Part shown: positions 32,625 through 41,638 of the stretch, one piece after another | How the letters are laid out: the number at the start of each line of letters is the position of its first letter | How positions within the stretch are numbered: the stretch's first letter is position 1 | From: Methylocystis silviterrae | GTDB taxonomy: Bacteria > Pseudomonadota > Alphaproteobacteria > Rhizobiales > Beijerinckiaceae | Assembly: GCF_013350005.1 (NCBI RefSeq) | Contig: NZ_JABVWW010000016.1 | Coordinates: 1-60,111 of the forward strand | Reading direction: 5' to 3' | DNA: 60,111 nt | The notes under the pieces: model-generated | The model's database searches: none | What the model was told of the DNA's origin: nothing | Seen by the model: only the letters and a program-made list of their open reading frames with translations | Position numbers and translations under genes: made by a program

Positions 32625-32948
32625 ATGAAGCAGAACTGGCTGCGCCTAATCGTCTCCGCGATGGTTGTCGTCGCCGCACTCTCGGGCGCGGCGGCCAGTT
32701 TTGCTGCGCCAGTCGCGAATTCATGTGTGGGAATGTCGGCGGCGGAGGATTGTCCGGACCATCCGGTCGACCACACGGCGGCGCTGCGACACTGCGATTC
32801 TCTCATCTGCGGGGCGATTCAGCTCGCGCCTCACGCAACCTTCACGCTGGCGCGCATGGCGGAGGTAGGGCTGCGGACGCAGCTTTCCGACGATGCGACG
32901 CATCGAGGCGTCTTGAGCCCGCCGGGCCTTCGTCCGCCAATCTCTTAA
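32625..32948 (+). CDS. Small secreted Cys/His protein preceding the Cus operon
   Basis: 107 residues. A signal peptide (MKQNWLRLIVSAMVVVAALS and on to ASFAAP) precedes a mature chain with four Cys and several His: SCVGMSAAEDCPDHPVDHTA then HCDSLICGAI. That arrangement fits periplasmic Cu or Ag binding. A GAGGA site lies upstream of the ATG. It is followed at 170 bases by the FixH-like gene and then cusCBA. Family not recognised. Confidence 0.65.
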   Translation: MKQNWLRLIVSAMVVVAALSGAAASFAAPVANSCVGMSAAEDCPDHPVDHTAALRHCDSLICGAIQLAPHATFTLARMAEVGLRTQLSDDATHRGVLSPPGLRPPIS

Positions 32949-33118
32949 AGCTGGCTAGCGCCAATTTTTTCAGCGCGCCTTGGCGCGTCGACGGCCATGT
33001 CGCCGGCCCCCTTGCTTTGCGCTGTTCAAATCGGCCTCCGCCCGTCCGCGCGCGAATTTGCGCGGAATAGTCGCGCGACAGCATTTCCTCAGCACCAGCT
33101 TCCGAATGGAAGCGAGAG

Positions 33119-33526
33119 ATGACGCTAATGCCAAAGAAACACATGCAGCTTGCCAGGGGCGCGCTGCTGGCGCTCCTGATATTTGGCGCAGGACAAGCCC
33201 GCGCGGCCATCGACGATTATACTTTTGAGCTGGTCCAGTCGGCGCTCAAGAGGGGACGAGGGGTCATTGACGTGCGGTTGATTCACAAGCCGGACGGGAA
33301 ACTCGTGTCCGGCGCCGTAATCTTTGCCATGAGGCTCGACATGGCGCCGGACGACATGGAAGCGATGACAGGCGCCATTGAGTCGACAAGAGCCTCGCAG
33401 CCTGGTCTCTATCGATTTAAGGTCGACCTAACCGACGAGGGACGTTGGCGCATCTCCCTTGCGGCGAAGCTTCAAGGAGAGATCGGAACGCTTCAGAACC
33501 GTCTTGTCTTTCGGGTTACGCGATGA
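33119..33526 (+). CDS. FixH/YtkA-like periplasmic protein of the Cus operon
   Basis: 135 residues. A signal or anchor segment (about 10-30, ending ARAA) is followed by an immunoglobulin-like YtkA/FixH domain: VIDVRLIHKPDGKLVSGAVI, then AMRLDMAPDDMEAM with Met residues that may bind Cu(I)/Ag(I), and GLYRFKVDLTDEGRWRI. Proteins of this type are frequent first genes of cusCBA-like operons. The stop overlaps the cusC start (ATGA). ATG codons a few residues further in are alternative starts. Confidence 0.72.
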   Translation: MTLMPKKHMQLARGALLALLIFGAGQARAAIDDYTFELVQSALKRGRGVIDVRLIHKPDGKLVSGAVIFAMRLDMAPDDMEAMTGAIESTRASQPGLYRFKVDLTDEGRWRISLAAKLQGEIGTLQNRLVFRVTR

Positions 33527-34761
33527 TGCAACGTCTCCGTTTGCCTCTAGTTGCAGCCCTGCTCTTGAACCTATCGATTGCGTCCGCTTCGGCGACCGAT
33601 CGTGACCTTCCCGGCGTAACGGCTGAGAGCGTCGTTGCGTTGGCAAAAAAACTCAGCCCCGAGGTGGCGGCCGCGGTTCTCGATGCGGATTCCGCCTCCC
33701 AGCGCGTCGGCGCTGCAGGCGTCCAGCCAGATCCCGTGGTCACGTTACAAGCTTGGGACGTGAACAGTCGTGGAGTCGGTCAGCGGTGGATCGGCGCCCA
33801 GCAGACGTTCAGGCTTTGGGGGAAGACTGATCTGGAGAGGGGCGTCGCAGAAGCGGACGCCGACGCCGCCTGGCATCGCAGTCATGCAATTGAGATTGAC
33901 CTCGTCGCACGCGTCAAGACCGCTTTCGCTCAATACAACGCCGCGCAGCGCGCAGTGGCGTTGTCGAAGTCGTTGAAGCAACGGGTCGACCAACTGCTTG
34001 AGCTGTTGCGCCTGCGCTATGGCGCAAGCTCAGTCGAGCAGGAGGATGTCATCAAGGCAGAGCTCGAAGCCGCCAACGCCGCCGCAGATGTCGCGCGCCG
34101 CGAAGGGGAGGCGAAATCTGCGGCCGCCAGATTGAACGCTTTGATCGGGCGCGACGCGCGCTCGCCGCTTGGCGCGCCCAAGGGTTTTCCCTCTCTCAAA
34201 ACAAAACTGTCGCTTGCGGGAGTTCAGGATCTCGCACGCGCGTCCAACCCGCAGCTCGCCGCCACGCATGCTCAAGTGCGATCCGCAACGACGGCCAAGA
34301 AGCTCACCGATCTGAATTACTATCCGGACATCACCGCTGGCGCGAACTTCGTGCAACGCCAGACCGGCGAAAACAGCGGCATGTTTATGCTCGGCTTTAC
34401 TGTGCCGCTGCAATATGAGGCGAAGGACGCCGAACAGCGGGCGGCGAGCGCCAGTGTTGGGGCCGCGCAAGCGCGCAACGAGGCGCTCCGCATCCGCCTC
34501 GACGGCGAAGTCGCTGAGGCATGGTTCCGGCTCGAGGCCGTCCGCAAGGCGATCAGGATATTCGAACAGCGACAGCTCCCGCCGGCGAAACTGTCGATCG
34601 AAACGGCGCGCAGCGGATTCGACGCGGGCACGACGAGCTTGGCCGCGCTCCTCGAATCTGAGCGTCGCTTGCGCGCCATCGAGCTGGAGCTCCTCGGCTT
34701 GAAAATCGAGGAGCAGAGCAGATACGCCGACCTCGAACGCCTCGCCGGAGGTCCGCTATGA
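33523..34761 (+). CDS. cusC: Outer-membrane efflux channel, TolC/CusC-like
   Basis: 412 residues with a signal peptide (MMQRLRLPLVAALLLNLSIA). Two OEP-type repeats follow: alpha-helical stretches such as LVARVKTAFAQYNAAQRAVA and LLELLRLRYGASSVEQEDVI, then FRLEAVRKAIRIFEQRQLPP in the second half. The start at 33523 is set by the ATGA overlap with the upstream gene and by the signal peptide. It forms the exit duct of the CusCBA-type complex. Confidence 0.85.
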   Translation: MMQRLRLPLVAALLLNLSIASASATDRDLPGVTAESVVALAKKLSPEVAAAVLDADSASQRVGAAGVQPDPVVTLQAWDVNSRGVGQRWIGAQQTFRLWGKTDLERGVAEADADAAWHRSHAIEIDLVARVKTAFAQYNAAQRAVALSKSLKQRVDQLLELLRLRYGASSVEQEDVIKAELEAANAAADVARREGEAKSAAARLNALIGRDARSPLGAPKGFPSLKTKLSLAGVQDLARASNPQLAATHAQVRSATTAKKLTDLNYYPDITAGANFVQRQTGENSGMFMLGFTVPLQYEAKDAEQRAASASVGAAQARNEALRIRLDGEVAEAWFRLEAVRKAIRIFEQRQLPPAKLSIETARSGFDAGTTSLAALLESERRLRAIELELLGLKIEEQSRYADLERLAGGPL

Positions 34762-36134
34762 AGGGCGCGAAACTTCTTTTCGGGGCGGCTCTCGCTGTGG
34801 CGGCATTCGTCGGCGCTGGCGTCGTGTTTTGGCGCGCCAAAGAGCCGGTGCGCGCGCCTACCGAGATCCATGCGGGAACTGGGCCGGTGATCTACTACCG
34901 GGATCCGGACGGGCTCTTCTATTCCGCCGAGCCGAAGAAGAACGCTGCAGGAAAGGACTATGTCGCCGTCCGCGCCAGCGAAGACGTGTCCTTCGAAGAC
35001 AAGCCGCCTGCGTCTGGCCATCAAGAAAGCCGCGGCCGTCGCATCCGTTATTACCGCAACCCGATGGGCCTCCCCGACACGTCGCCTGTTCCAAAGAAAG
35101 ACCCGATGGGAATGGACTATGTGCCCGTCTATGAAGACGAGACGCAGGATGCCTCCACGGTCGTCATCAGCGCCACCAAGTTGCAAAAGACGGGCGTACG
35201 TTCGGAGCCTGTCCAGCGGCGGATGATCGCCGTTCCTGTTCGGGCGTCTGGCCGCGTGGACTTTGACCCGCGACGCATGTCGGTCGTGTCTCTCCGTTTC
35301 GAGGGATTCGTCGAATCCGTCGAGAAGTTCGCGGAGGGCGATTATGTGCGCAAGGGCCAGCCGCTCATGCGCATCTACGGGCCCGACCTCTCCAACGCCG
35401 CGGCCGAATATGTCGCGGTGCTGAACGCCCATTCCTCGGCGCGAATCGAAGGCGCACGGCGGCGGCTCGTCAATCTTGGACTCGACGACGCCATGATCGC
35501 CGCTATTGCGCGGAGCCGCCGCGTTCCCCGCGTCATTACATGGCCGGCGCCGCAGGATGGCCACGTCATCGAACGCAAGGCCTTAAGCGGCATGCGCGCG
35601 GCGCCCGGAGAGATGCTGTTTCGCATAGTCGATCATAGCGTCGTGTGGGTGCTCGCGGATATTCCCGAACGAGACGTGGAATCCGTCGCCGCGGGTCAGA
35701 CGGTGATCATCCGCACGAGGTCCTATCCGGATCGGCCCATCAAGGGACGCGTCGCGCTTATCTATCCCCATCTGAACATGGAAACGCGCACCGCGCGCGT
35801 GCGCATCGAACTACCGAATGCGGAAGGCTTGCTGCTCGGCGATATGTACGCCGACGTAGAGATCGAAACCGGCGGCAAGGGGAAGGTCCTCGCCGCGCCG
35901 GAAAGCGCGATTATCGATGCAGGCAAGCGACAGGTCGTGCTTCTCGACAAAGGCGAAGGCCGCTTCGAGCCGCGACAAGTCAAGATCGGCCGTCACGGAG
36001 ACGGCTATGCGGAAATCGAAAGCGGCGTCGCCGAAGGAGACCGCGTCGTTACTTCCGCCAACTTCCTGATTGATGCGGAGAGCAATCTGAAAGCGGCGCT
36101 AGAGGCGCTCGATCATGGCGAGGCGGGCAAATGA
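34758..36134 (+). CDS. cusB: Periplasmic adaptor of a Cu/Ag RND pump, with two heavy-metal-binding domains
   Basis: 458 residues. N-terminal membrane anchor (about 5-25). Two copies of the short heavy-metal-binding domain follow: YYRDPDGLFYSAEPKKNAAG (about 50) and YYRNPMGLPDTSPVPKKDPM followed by GMDYVPVY (about 96). The second has the Met-rich YxNPMG...KDPMGMDYVPV signature; the first is degenerate. An adaptor body with barrel-sandwich and alpha-hairpin follows (DFDPRRMSVVSLRFEGFVES). Overlaps cusC and cusA by ATGA. Confidence 0.9.
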   Translation: MKGAKLLFGAALAVAAFVGAGVVFWRAKEPVRAPTEIHAGTGPVIYYRDPDGLFYSAEPKKNAAGKDYVAVRASEDVSFEDKPPASGHQESRGRRIRYYRNPMGLPDTSPVPKKDPMGMDYVPVYEDETQDASTVVISATKLQKTGVRSEPVQRRMIAVPVRASGRVDFDPRRMSVVSLRFEGFVESVEKFAEGDYVRKGQPLMRIYGPDLSNAAAEYVAVLNAHSSARIEGARRRLVNLGLDDAMIAAIARSRRVPRVITWPAPQDGHVIERKALSGMRAAPGEMLFRIVDHSVVWVLADIPERDVESVAAGQTVIIRTRSYPDRPIKGRVALIYPHLNMETRTARVRIELPNAEGLLLGDMYADVEIETGGKGKVLAAPESAIIDAGKRQVVLLDKGEGRFEPRQVKIGRHGDGYAEIESGVAEGDRVVTSANFLIDAESNLKAALEALDHGEAGK

Positions 36135-39100
36135 TCGGCCGGCTTATCTCCTGGTCGGCCCGCAATCTCGTGCTGGTGTCGGTTGGGACCTTCTTTGCGA
36201 TCGCCGCCGGCCTCTATTCGCTGCGAACTCTGCCTCTAGACGCCATCCCGGATCTTTCGGACGTGCAGGCGATCGTCTTTACCGAATATCCGGGACAGGC
36301 GCCGCAAGTCGTGGAGGACCAAGTCACCTATCCATTGGCGAGCGCCATGTTGACGGTTCCGCGGTCGAAGGTGGTGCGCGGCTTCTCCTTTTTCGGCGTC
36401 TCCTTTGTCTACGTGATTTTCGAAGACGGGGTGGACGTCTATTGGGCGCGTTCGCGCGTGCTCGAATATCTGAGCGCCGTGACAAAACGTTTGCCGGCCG
36501 GCGCCTCGCCGGTTCTCGGTCCTGACGCGACGGGCGTCGGCTGGGTCTATCAATATGCGCTCGTCGCAAAGCAAATGACGCTTGCTGAATTGCGCTCGCT
36601 GCAGGACTGGACGCTGCGTTACGGGCTCGCAAAGGCCGAAGGGGTCGCCGAAGTGGCGAGCGTTGGCGGCTACGTGCGACAGTATAACATCGTCGTTGAT
36701 CCAAACCGGCTGCGCGCCCTCAACATTCCCCTTTCGAAGATTCGTCAAGCCGTTCGCGCCAGCAACGCGGATGTCGGCGGCCGAACGGTAGAGCTTTCAG
36801 AATTCGAATTTATCGTTCGGGGACGGGGCTATCTGAAAAGCCTCGCCGATATCGAAAACATCGTTTTGCGCGCCGGCGAGGGAACGCCGCTCCTTCTCAA
36901 AGATGTCGCGCGCGTTGAGCTTGGGCCCGATGAGCGGCGCGGAATCACCGAGCTCAATGGCGAAGGCGAGGTCGCGAGCGGAATCGCCGTGCAGCGTTAT
37001 GGCGCCAACGCCCTGACCGTCATCGACAATGTTAAGGCGGCGCTGGCGCAGATCGCGCCAAGTCTTCCCAAGGGCGTTGAGATTGTCCCGGTCTACGACC
37101 GTTCCGAACTTATCCACGCCGCGATCGAAACCCTTCGCGGCACGCTTGTCGAGGAAAGCGTCATCGTCGCGCTCGTTTGCGTTGTCTTCCTTTTGCATTT
37201 CCGCAGCGCGCTGATCGCGATCATCATGCTGCCGGTCGGCGTGCTCATGGCCTTCGCGGCGATGAAGGCGCTCGGGCTCGGGTCCAACATCATGAGCCTG
37301 GGGGGCATCGCCATCGCCATCGGCGCGATGGTCGACGCCGCGATCGTGATGATCGAGAACGCCCACAAGCGGCTGGAGCGGGCCGCGCCCCATACGCCGC
37401 GCCTCGACATTCTGATCGACGCAGCGACTGAAGTCGGTCCGGCGTTGTTCTTCAGTCTGCTGATTATAACGGTCTCGTTCCTGCCGATCTTCACGCTGGA
37501 GTCTCAGGAGGGCCGGCTGTTCAGCCCGTTGGCCTTTACAAAGACTTTCGCCATGGCGTCAGCGGCGCTGCTATCCGTTACGCTCGTGCCGGCGTTGATG
37601 GTTGTTTTCGTGCGCGGCAAGATCGTCTCGGAGGAAAGAAACCCGATCAACCGGGCGCTGATATCTGTCTACCGGCCGATCATCCGCCTAGTCATGAACG
37701 CGAAGATTCCAACGATCCTTCTGGCTGTCGGCGTTCTTGTCGTCACGATCCTTCCCGCGCGCCAGCTCGGTTCGGAGTTCATGCCGGCGCTCAACGAAGG
37801 CGCGCTGCTTTATATGCCGACGACCCTTCCAGGTCTTTCCGTGACCAAGGCTGCGCAACTGCTGCAGACGCAGGATCGGATCATTAAATCCTTTCCCGAA
37901 GTAAGGTCAGTTTTCGGCAAGGCCGGCCGCGCATCGACGGCGACCGACCCCGCGCCGCTCGAAATGTTCGAGACCATCATCAATCTCAAGCCGAAGGATG
38001 AATGGCGGCCAGGCGTCACGATCGACAGCCTCGTCGCGGAGATGGACGCCGCATTGCAGTTCCCAGGCGTTTCCAACGCTTGGACCATGCCGATCCGCAA
38101 CAGGATCGATATGCTCGCAACCGGCATCAAGACCCCGGTCGGCGTCAAAATCATGGGCAATGATCTTTCGAAACTCGAAGGGCTCGCGCGGCAGGCCGAA
38201 AAAGTCATTAGGGGCGTGCGTGGCGCCTCGTCCGCCTATGCCGAGCGCGTGATGGGCGGGTATTATCTCGACATCGAGCCGGATCGAGGAGCGCTTGCGC
38301 GCTATGGACTGATGATCGACGACGTGCAGGGAACAATTGCGACGGCGCTCGGCGGCGAAGTCGTGACCACCACGGTCGAAGGACGCGAGCGCTATGGCGT
38401 CAACATCCGCTACCCCAGGGACTTTCGTTCAAGCCCTCGAGCGATCGCGAGCGATGTCCTCATCTCGCTTCCCGGCGGCGGAACCATCCCGCTTGGCGAG
38501 GTCGCAAGGGTTGAGCTGGTCCGCGGCCCCACCTCCATCCGCACGGAGAATGGACAGCTCGCCGTCTACATCTTCGTCGATATCCGAGACCGTGACATCG
38601 GCAGTTTCGTGGCCGAGGCCCGCAAAGCGGTTAGTGACGCAATCGATTTTCCAGCGGGCTCCTATGCCGTCTGGAGCGGTCAGTTCGAATATCTGCAGCG
38701 CGCCGAGACACGCATGCGCATTGTCGTTCCGGTCACGCTCGCAATCATATTCTTGCTACTCTATCTGAACTTCAGGCGAATTACCGAGACATTGATCGTC
38801 ATGCTGTCCCTGCCTTTCGCCCTCGTCGGCGGCGTTTGGCTAATGTGGCTCATGAAATTCAACATGTCCGTCGCTGTTGGCGTGGGCTTCATCGCGCTCG
38901 CCGGCGTCGCCGCGGAAACCGGCGTCGTCATGCTGATTTATCTTGACGCAGCGATGAACGAAGTCGCCGACGCGCGCGCCAATCAAGGTAAAGCGTTCAC
39001 AAAGGCGGATCTTCGCGAAGCCATCATGCTCGGCGCCGTTGAACGGGTGCGCCCCAAGATGATGACGGTCGTCGCCATCATGGCGGGCCTCGTGCCGATA

Positions 39101-39313
39101 TTGTGGAGCACAGGCGCCGGCTCTGAGGTGATGCAGCGTATCGCTGTCCCGATGATCGGCGGCATGGTCTCCTCAACCTTGCTGACGCTTATCGTGATCC
39201 CGGCGATCTATGCGCTGATCAAAGGCATAGGATTGCCCGTAAGAGGACCCGAAAGGGGCCAAGAGATGCGGGCTTTGAAATCGGAGCCGCCGCGAGCTGG
39301 GTTGAACGTCTGA
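36131..39313 (+). CDS. cusA: CusA/SilA-type heavy-metal RND transporter
   Basis: 1060 residues, standard length. Twelve membrane helices are expected. The monovalent-cation signature is clear: DAIPDLSDVQAIVFTEYPGQ, DQVTYPLASAML, VYVIFEDGVDVYWARSRVLE. Proton-relay and TM4 region ALGLGSNIMSLGGIAIAIGA is present, and GVGFIALAGVAAETGVVMLI in the second half. This branch exports Cu(I)/Ag(I) and fits the copper theme of the bufferin locus. Last gene of the operon; island end follows 455 bases later. Confidence 0.93.
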   Translation: MIGRLISWSARNLVLVSVGTFFAIAAGLYSLRTLPLDAIPDLSDVQAIVFTEYPGQAPQVVEDQVTYPLASAMLTVPRSKVVRGFSFFGVSFVYVIFEDGVDVYWARSRVLEYLSAVTKRLPAGASPVLGPDATGVGWVYQYALVAKQMTLAELRSLQDWTLRYGLAKAEGVAEVASVGGYVRQYNIVVDPNRLRALNIPLSKIRQAVRASNADVGGRTVELSEFEFIVRGRGYLKSLADIENIVLRAGEGTPLLLKDVARVELGPDERRGITELNGEGEVASGIAVQRYGANALTVIDNVKAALAQIAPSLPKGVEIVPVYDRSELIHAAIETLRGTLVEESVIVALVCVVFLLHFRSALIAIIMLPVGVLMAFAAMKALGLGSNIMSLGGIAIAIGAMVDAAIVMIENAHKRLERAAPHTPRLDILIDAATEVGPALFFSLLIITVSFLPIFTLESQEGRLFSPLAFTKTFAMASAALLSVTLVPALMVVFVRGKIVSEERNPINRALISVYRPIIRLVMNAKIPTILLAVGVLVVTILPARQLGSEFMPALNEGALLYMPTTLPGLSVTKAAQLLQTQDRIIKSFPEVRSVFGKAGRASTATDPAPLEMFETIINLKPKDEWRPGVTIDSLVAEMDAALQFPGVSNAWTMPIRNRIDMLATGIKTPVGVKIMGNDLSKLEGLARQAEKVIRGVRGASSAYAERVMGGYYLDIEPDRGALARYGLMIDDVQGTIATALGGEVVTTTVEGRERYGVNIRYPRDFRSSPRAIASDVLISLPGGGTIPLGEVARVELVRGPTSIRTENGQLAVYIFVDIRDRDIGSFVAEARKAVSDAIDFPAGSYAVWSGQFEYLQRAETRMRIVVPVTLAIIFLLLYLNFRRITETLIVMLSLPFALVGGVWLMWLMKFNMSVAVGVGFIALAGVAAETGVVMLIYLDAAMNEVADARANQGKAFTKADLREAIMLGAVERVRPKMMTVVAIMAGLVPILWSTGAGSEVMQRIAVPMIGGMVSSTLLTLIVIPAIYALIKGIGLPVRGPERGQEMRALKSEPPRAGLNV

Positions 39314-39768
39314 GCTGTTACGAAGCGGCCGGACAATAGTTCGGCGCCAAGCCATGCAAGCATCGCGACAGGGAGCGCCCGTTCGATCCGTGAAAGGAAT
39401 TCGTCGGCCTCTCTGAGTCTGTCCGATCTTGACGCCTCCTCACGTTCCGACATCACTTGGCGCGCCCGCTCTTCGGCCGTGCGGCCGCGCTGTTGGTTGC
39501 TGCGACGCAAACGCCGCCGGGCGTTGTTGCAAGCGTCATGCTCCCCCCACCCAGGGTCAGTATCGCAGGCCATGTGGGTGACCATCGACGTAACGCGCGG
39601 CGAACAGATTCTTACCCCGCCAGCTTGCTGTTTACACGTTCGATTCCATCATTTTCGCAAGGCCGGCCTTGGCCGAGACAACACCCTTCTCCAGGGCAAC
39701 GCCAAAGAGATCAAAACTGACAGCCAATTCGATCGGCGGATCGAGGAAAGGCCGAGGAAGCCGGCGTC
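39314..39768. other. Right-end intergenic stretch of the first island
   Basis: No gene recognised with confidence. A minus-strand frame at 39,585-39,330 reads RTAEERARQVMSEREEASRS and IERALPVAMLAWLGAELLSG, which could be a small protein with one membrane helix, but the frame runs into cusA and no family is seen. Confidence 0.3.
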
Positions 39769-39808
39769 GCGACTGAAAAATCGCAGTGTCGGTGGTGGAT
39801 TCCGCCCC
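39769..39808 (+). repeat. Right attachment-site-like repeat (degenerate tRNA-Phe 3' half)
   Basis: Direct-repeat partner of 684-723. It begins GCGACTGAAAAA and ends TTCCGCCCC, with one inserted A, one deletion and one substitution. It has no D arm or acceptor 5' strand, so it is not a second tRNA gene. It marks the right junction of the tRNA-Phe island, 136 bases before tRNA-Met. Confidence 0.75.
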
Positions 39809-39814
39809 CGATCC

Positions 39815-39840
39815 GGCCCTAGGGGCTTTTATTGTTTTTT
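39815..39840 (+). terminator. Possible rho-independent terminator at the right island junction
   Basis: GCCC-TAG-GGGC (39816-39826) is followed by TTTTATTGTTTTTT. The stem is short but the T-tract is long. It sits just after the tRNA-Phe-like repeat, as a tRNA terminator carried along with the attachment site would. Confidence 0.4.
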
Positions 39841-39943
39841 GTCGCGCTACAAATGTGATTGTCGCGCTATAATTCCCGGCCTTGACTTGCGCGGGGACGC
39901 CGACCTATATCGCAAATTCTTCCAGACCGCTGAGGCGGGTCGG

Positions 39944-40020
39944 GGCGGAGTAGCTCAGTCGGCTAGAGCAGAGGAATCATAATCCTTGTGTCGGGGGTTC
40001 GAGTCCCTCCTCCGCTACCA
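39944..40020 (+). tRNA. tRNA-Met (CAT), elongator type
   Basis: A complete 77-nt tRNA with encoded CCA. The acceptor GGCGGAG pairs with CTCCGCT (a G-U at the first pair). Anticodon loop ATCATAA gives CAT. T arm GGGGG TTCGAGT CCCTC. The sequence matches alphaproteobacterial elongator tRNA-Met as I remember it; the k2C-modified tRNA-Ile is less likely. The serine recombinase on the other strand ends inside it (stop at 39,977). Confidence 0.93.
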
Positions 40021-41638
40021 TCTTACCCCACACTCCCCGAACGCGGTTGGGGTAGGCCTGCTCACCGAGCAGCGCCGTTAAGCGGCCTGATATCTCAACC
40101 TGAACGCCGCCGATGCGAGCGCCGTCTCGGAACACGGTGACTGTCTCGACCAAGTCCCGGATGGCCTGCGCACATTCCATATCGCCATCTCTGATTCCGC
40201 CTGCCAGAGCTGCTTGGAGGCGTGTCAGCTGCTCTTCGTAACGGGCGAGCATGGCTGGATGCAGCGCGACGACCTCGGTGGTCGGCGTCGATTCCGCGAG
40301 TTCGCCGATGATCTGTTTGCGCTCGCCGTCCAAAAGCGTCGACTTGGGACCCAGAACGGCCGGATCCCCCTGCCCCTTCGCGATGGCGTCGACCAGACGG
40401 TCAATCTCACGGTTAAGTTCTCCGAGCCGTCGCTCGAGCCGCAAACGCTTGCGATTAGCATCAGCGGCAAGCCGTTTGCGTTCGGCATGATAAGTGCGGA
40501 CATATTCGGCGATAACTTCGGGACGGCGGAGTTCGGCAGCCAGTCCATTGAGCACAACTGCTTCAACGGTCTCGAGATAAAAGGTCTTCGGATCAGGGCA
40601 TATGCCGCTTTCGGTCGCCGCCGAGCATCGGATGCGAACGCGTCCAGATGGATCCTTGCCGTTGCTTGCCATCCCGGCACCGCACGCTCCGCATTTTAGC
40701 AATCCCGATAAAATATGGCGGGGGCGGCGCTGCCGACTTGGATGCGTGACACTGCGCGACTTTTTTCGCCTCTGGGCAGCTTCAAAAAGCTCCCCGCTGA
40801 CAATTGCTAGGTCAGGAACACTCGTCGTTTGCCAATCGCTCTCGGTGTTTGGACGAGAAATTCGCTTTCCCGTGTCCGGATCTTTCACCATTCGGACCTT
40901 GTTCCAAACGAGCCGGCCGGCATAAAGCTCATTGTTCAGAATTCCGTTTCCGCGCTGCATATTCCCGTTGATCGTGGAAGCATTCCATACCCTACCACGA
41001 GGCGGGGGAAACTGCTCGGCATTGAGCTCGTGAGCTATGTCGCGCGGCGTGCGGCCAGCGACATAGTCGCGAAAAATTCGACGCACGATATCCGCTTCCG
41101 CCTCGATTATCGTGCGCTTCCCCGGATCGCCGGGCACGGGCCCGTAGCCGTAGGTGCGACCGCCAGCATTAAGGCCCTTGTCCACGCGTCCTGCCTGCCC
41201 CCGTCGTACTTTGTGGGCATTGTCTTCGCGGTAGAGCTGTCCGACCAAACTACGCAGTCCAACCAAAACGGTATTGACAACGCCCTCATGGACCGCGCGC
41301 ATTTCGATACCTAATAACGAGAGGCGTTTGTGGATGCCGGCAAGGTCCTCCATATCGCGAGAGAGCCGGTCGAGCGCTTCGACGATAATCACGTCGAACG
41401 ATCGTTCACGCGCTTTGTCCATGAGCGCAAGCAAACCATCGCGTCCAAGAATAGATCCGCCAGAGCGTGCACGGTCGTCAAAAACCGCGACAACGTCGAG
41501 GCTTTCGCGTTCAGCGTATTTTCGACAAAGGGCGACCTGATCTTCTATCGACCTTTCATCCTGAAGGTCGGTCGAGAAGCGAGCATAGATCGCGGCGCGT
41601 TTCGTTTTGTCGGGTCTCGTCAGCGCATTCGCGCGCAT
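39977..41638 (-). CDS. Large serine recombinase (integrase of the second element)
   Basis: 553 residues. The N-terminal resolvase domain contains AAIYARFSTDLQDERSIEDQ with the catalytic Ser, and LDRLSRDMEDLAGIH. Then a recombinase domain (GGRTYGYGPVPGDPGKRTII), a zinc-ribbon (LSGLLKCGACGAGMASNGKD with a later CSAATESGIC) and a coiled coil (LRLERRLGELNREIDRLVDA). The last residues, EEGLEPPTQGL, are encoded by the antisense strand of the tRNA-Met 3' part. A long recombinase ending in its target tRNA is typical of conjugative elements of this type. Confidence 0.92.
   Translation of the reverse strand: MRANALTRPDKTKRAAIYARFSTDLQDERSIEDQVALCRKYAERESLDVVAVFDDRARSGGSILGRDGLLALMDKARERSFDVIIVEALDRLSRDMEDLAGIHKRLSLLGIEMRAVHEGVVNTVLVGLRSLVGQLYREDNAHKVRRGQAGRVDKGLNAGGRTYGYGPVPGDPGKRTIIEAEADIVRRIFRDYVAGRTPRDIAHELNAEQFPPPRGRVWNASTINGNMQRGNGILNNELYAGRLVWNKVRMVKDPDTGKRISRPNTESDWQTTSVPDLAIVSGELFEAAQRRKKSRSVTHPSRQRRPRHILSGLLKCGACGAGMASNGKDPSGRVRIRCSAATESGICPDPKTFYLETVEAVVLNGLAAELRRPEVIAEYVRTYHAERKRLAADANRKRLRLERRLGELNREIDRLVDAIAKGQGDPAVLGPKSTLLDGERKQIIGELAESTPTTEVVALHPAMLARYEEQLTRLQAALAGGIRDGDMECAQAIRDLVETVTVFRDGARIGGVQVEISGRLTALLGEQAYPNRVRGVWGKMVAEEGLEPPTQGL

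Noticed and set aside
32330-33070. Long plus-strand frame of about 246 codons across the start of the 107-aa gene
   Set aside because: Arg/Ser/Pro-rich composition with no motif; the signal-peptide-bearing frame overlapping it is the natural gene.
39208-39585. Minus-strand 125-codon gene at the right island end
   Set aside because: It overlaps the cusA 3' end by about 100 bases and no family or clear ribosome-binding site is seen; only its middle part looks natural.
39769-39808. Second tRNA-Phe gene
   Set aside because: Only the anticodon-to-T-arm half is present, with indels; no D arm or paired acceptor stem, so it is an attachment-site copy.
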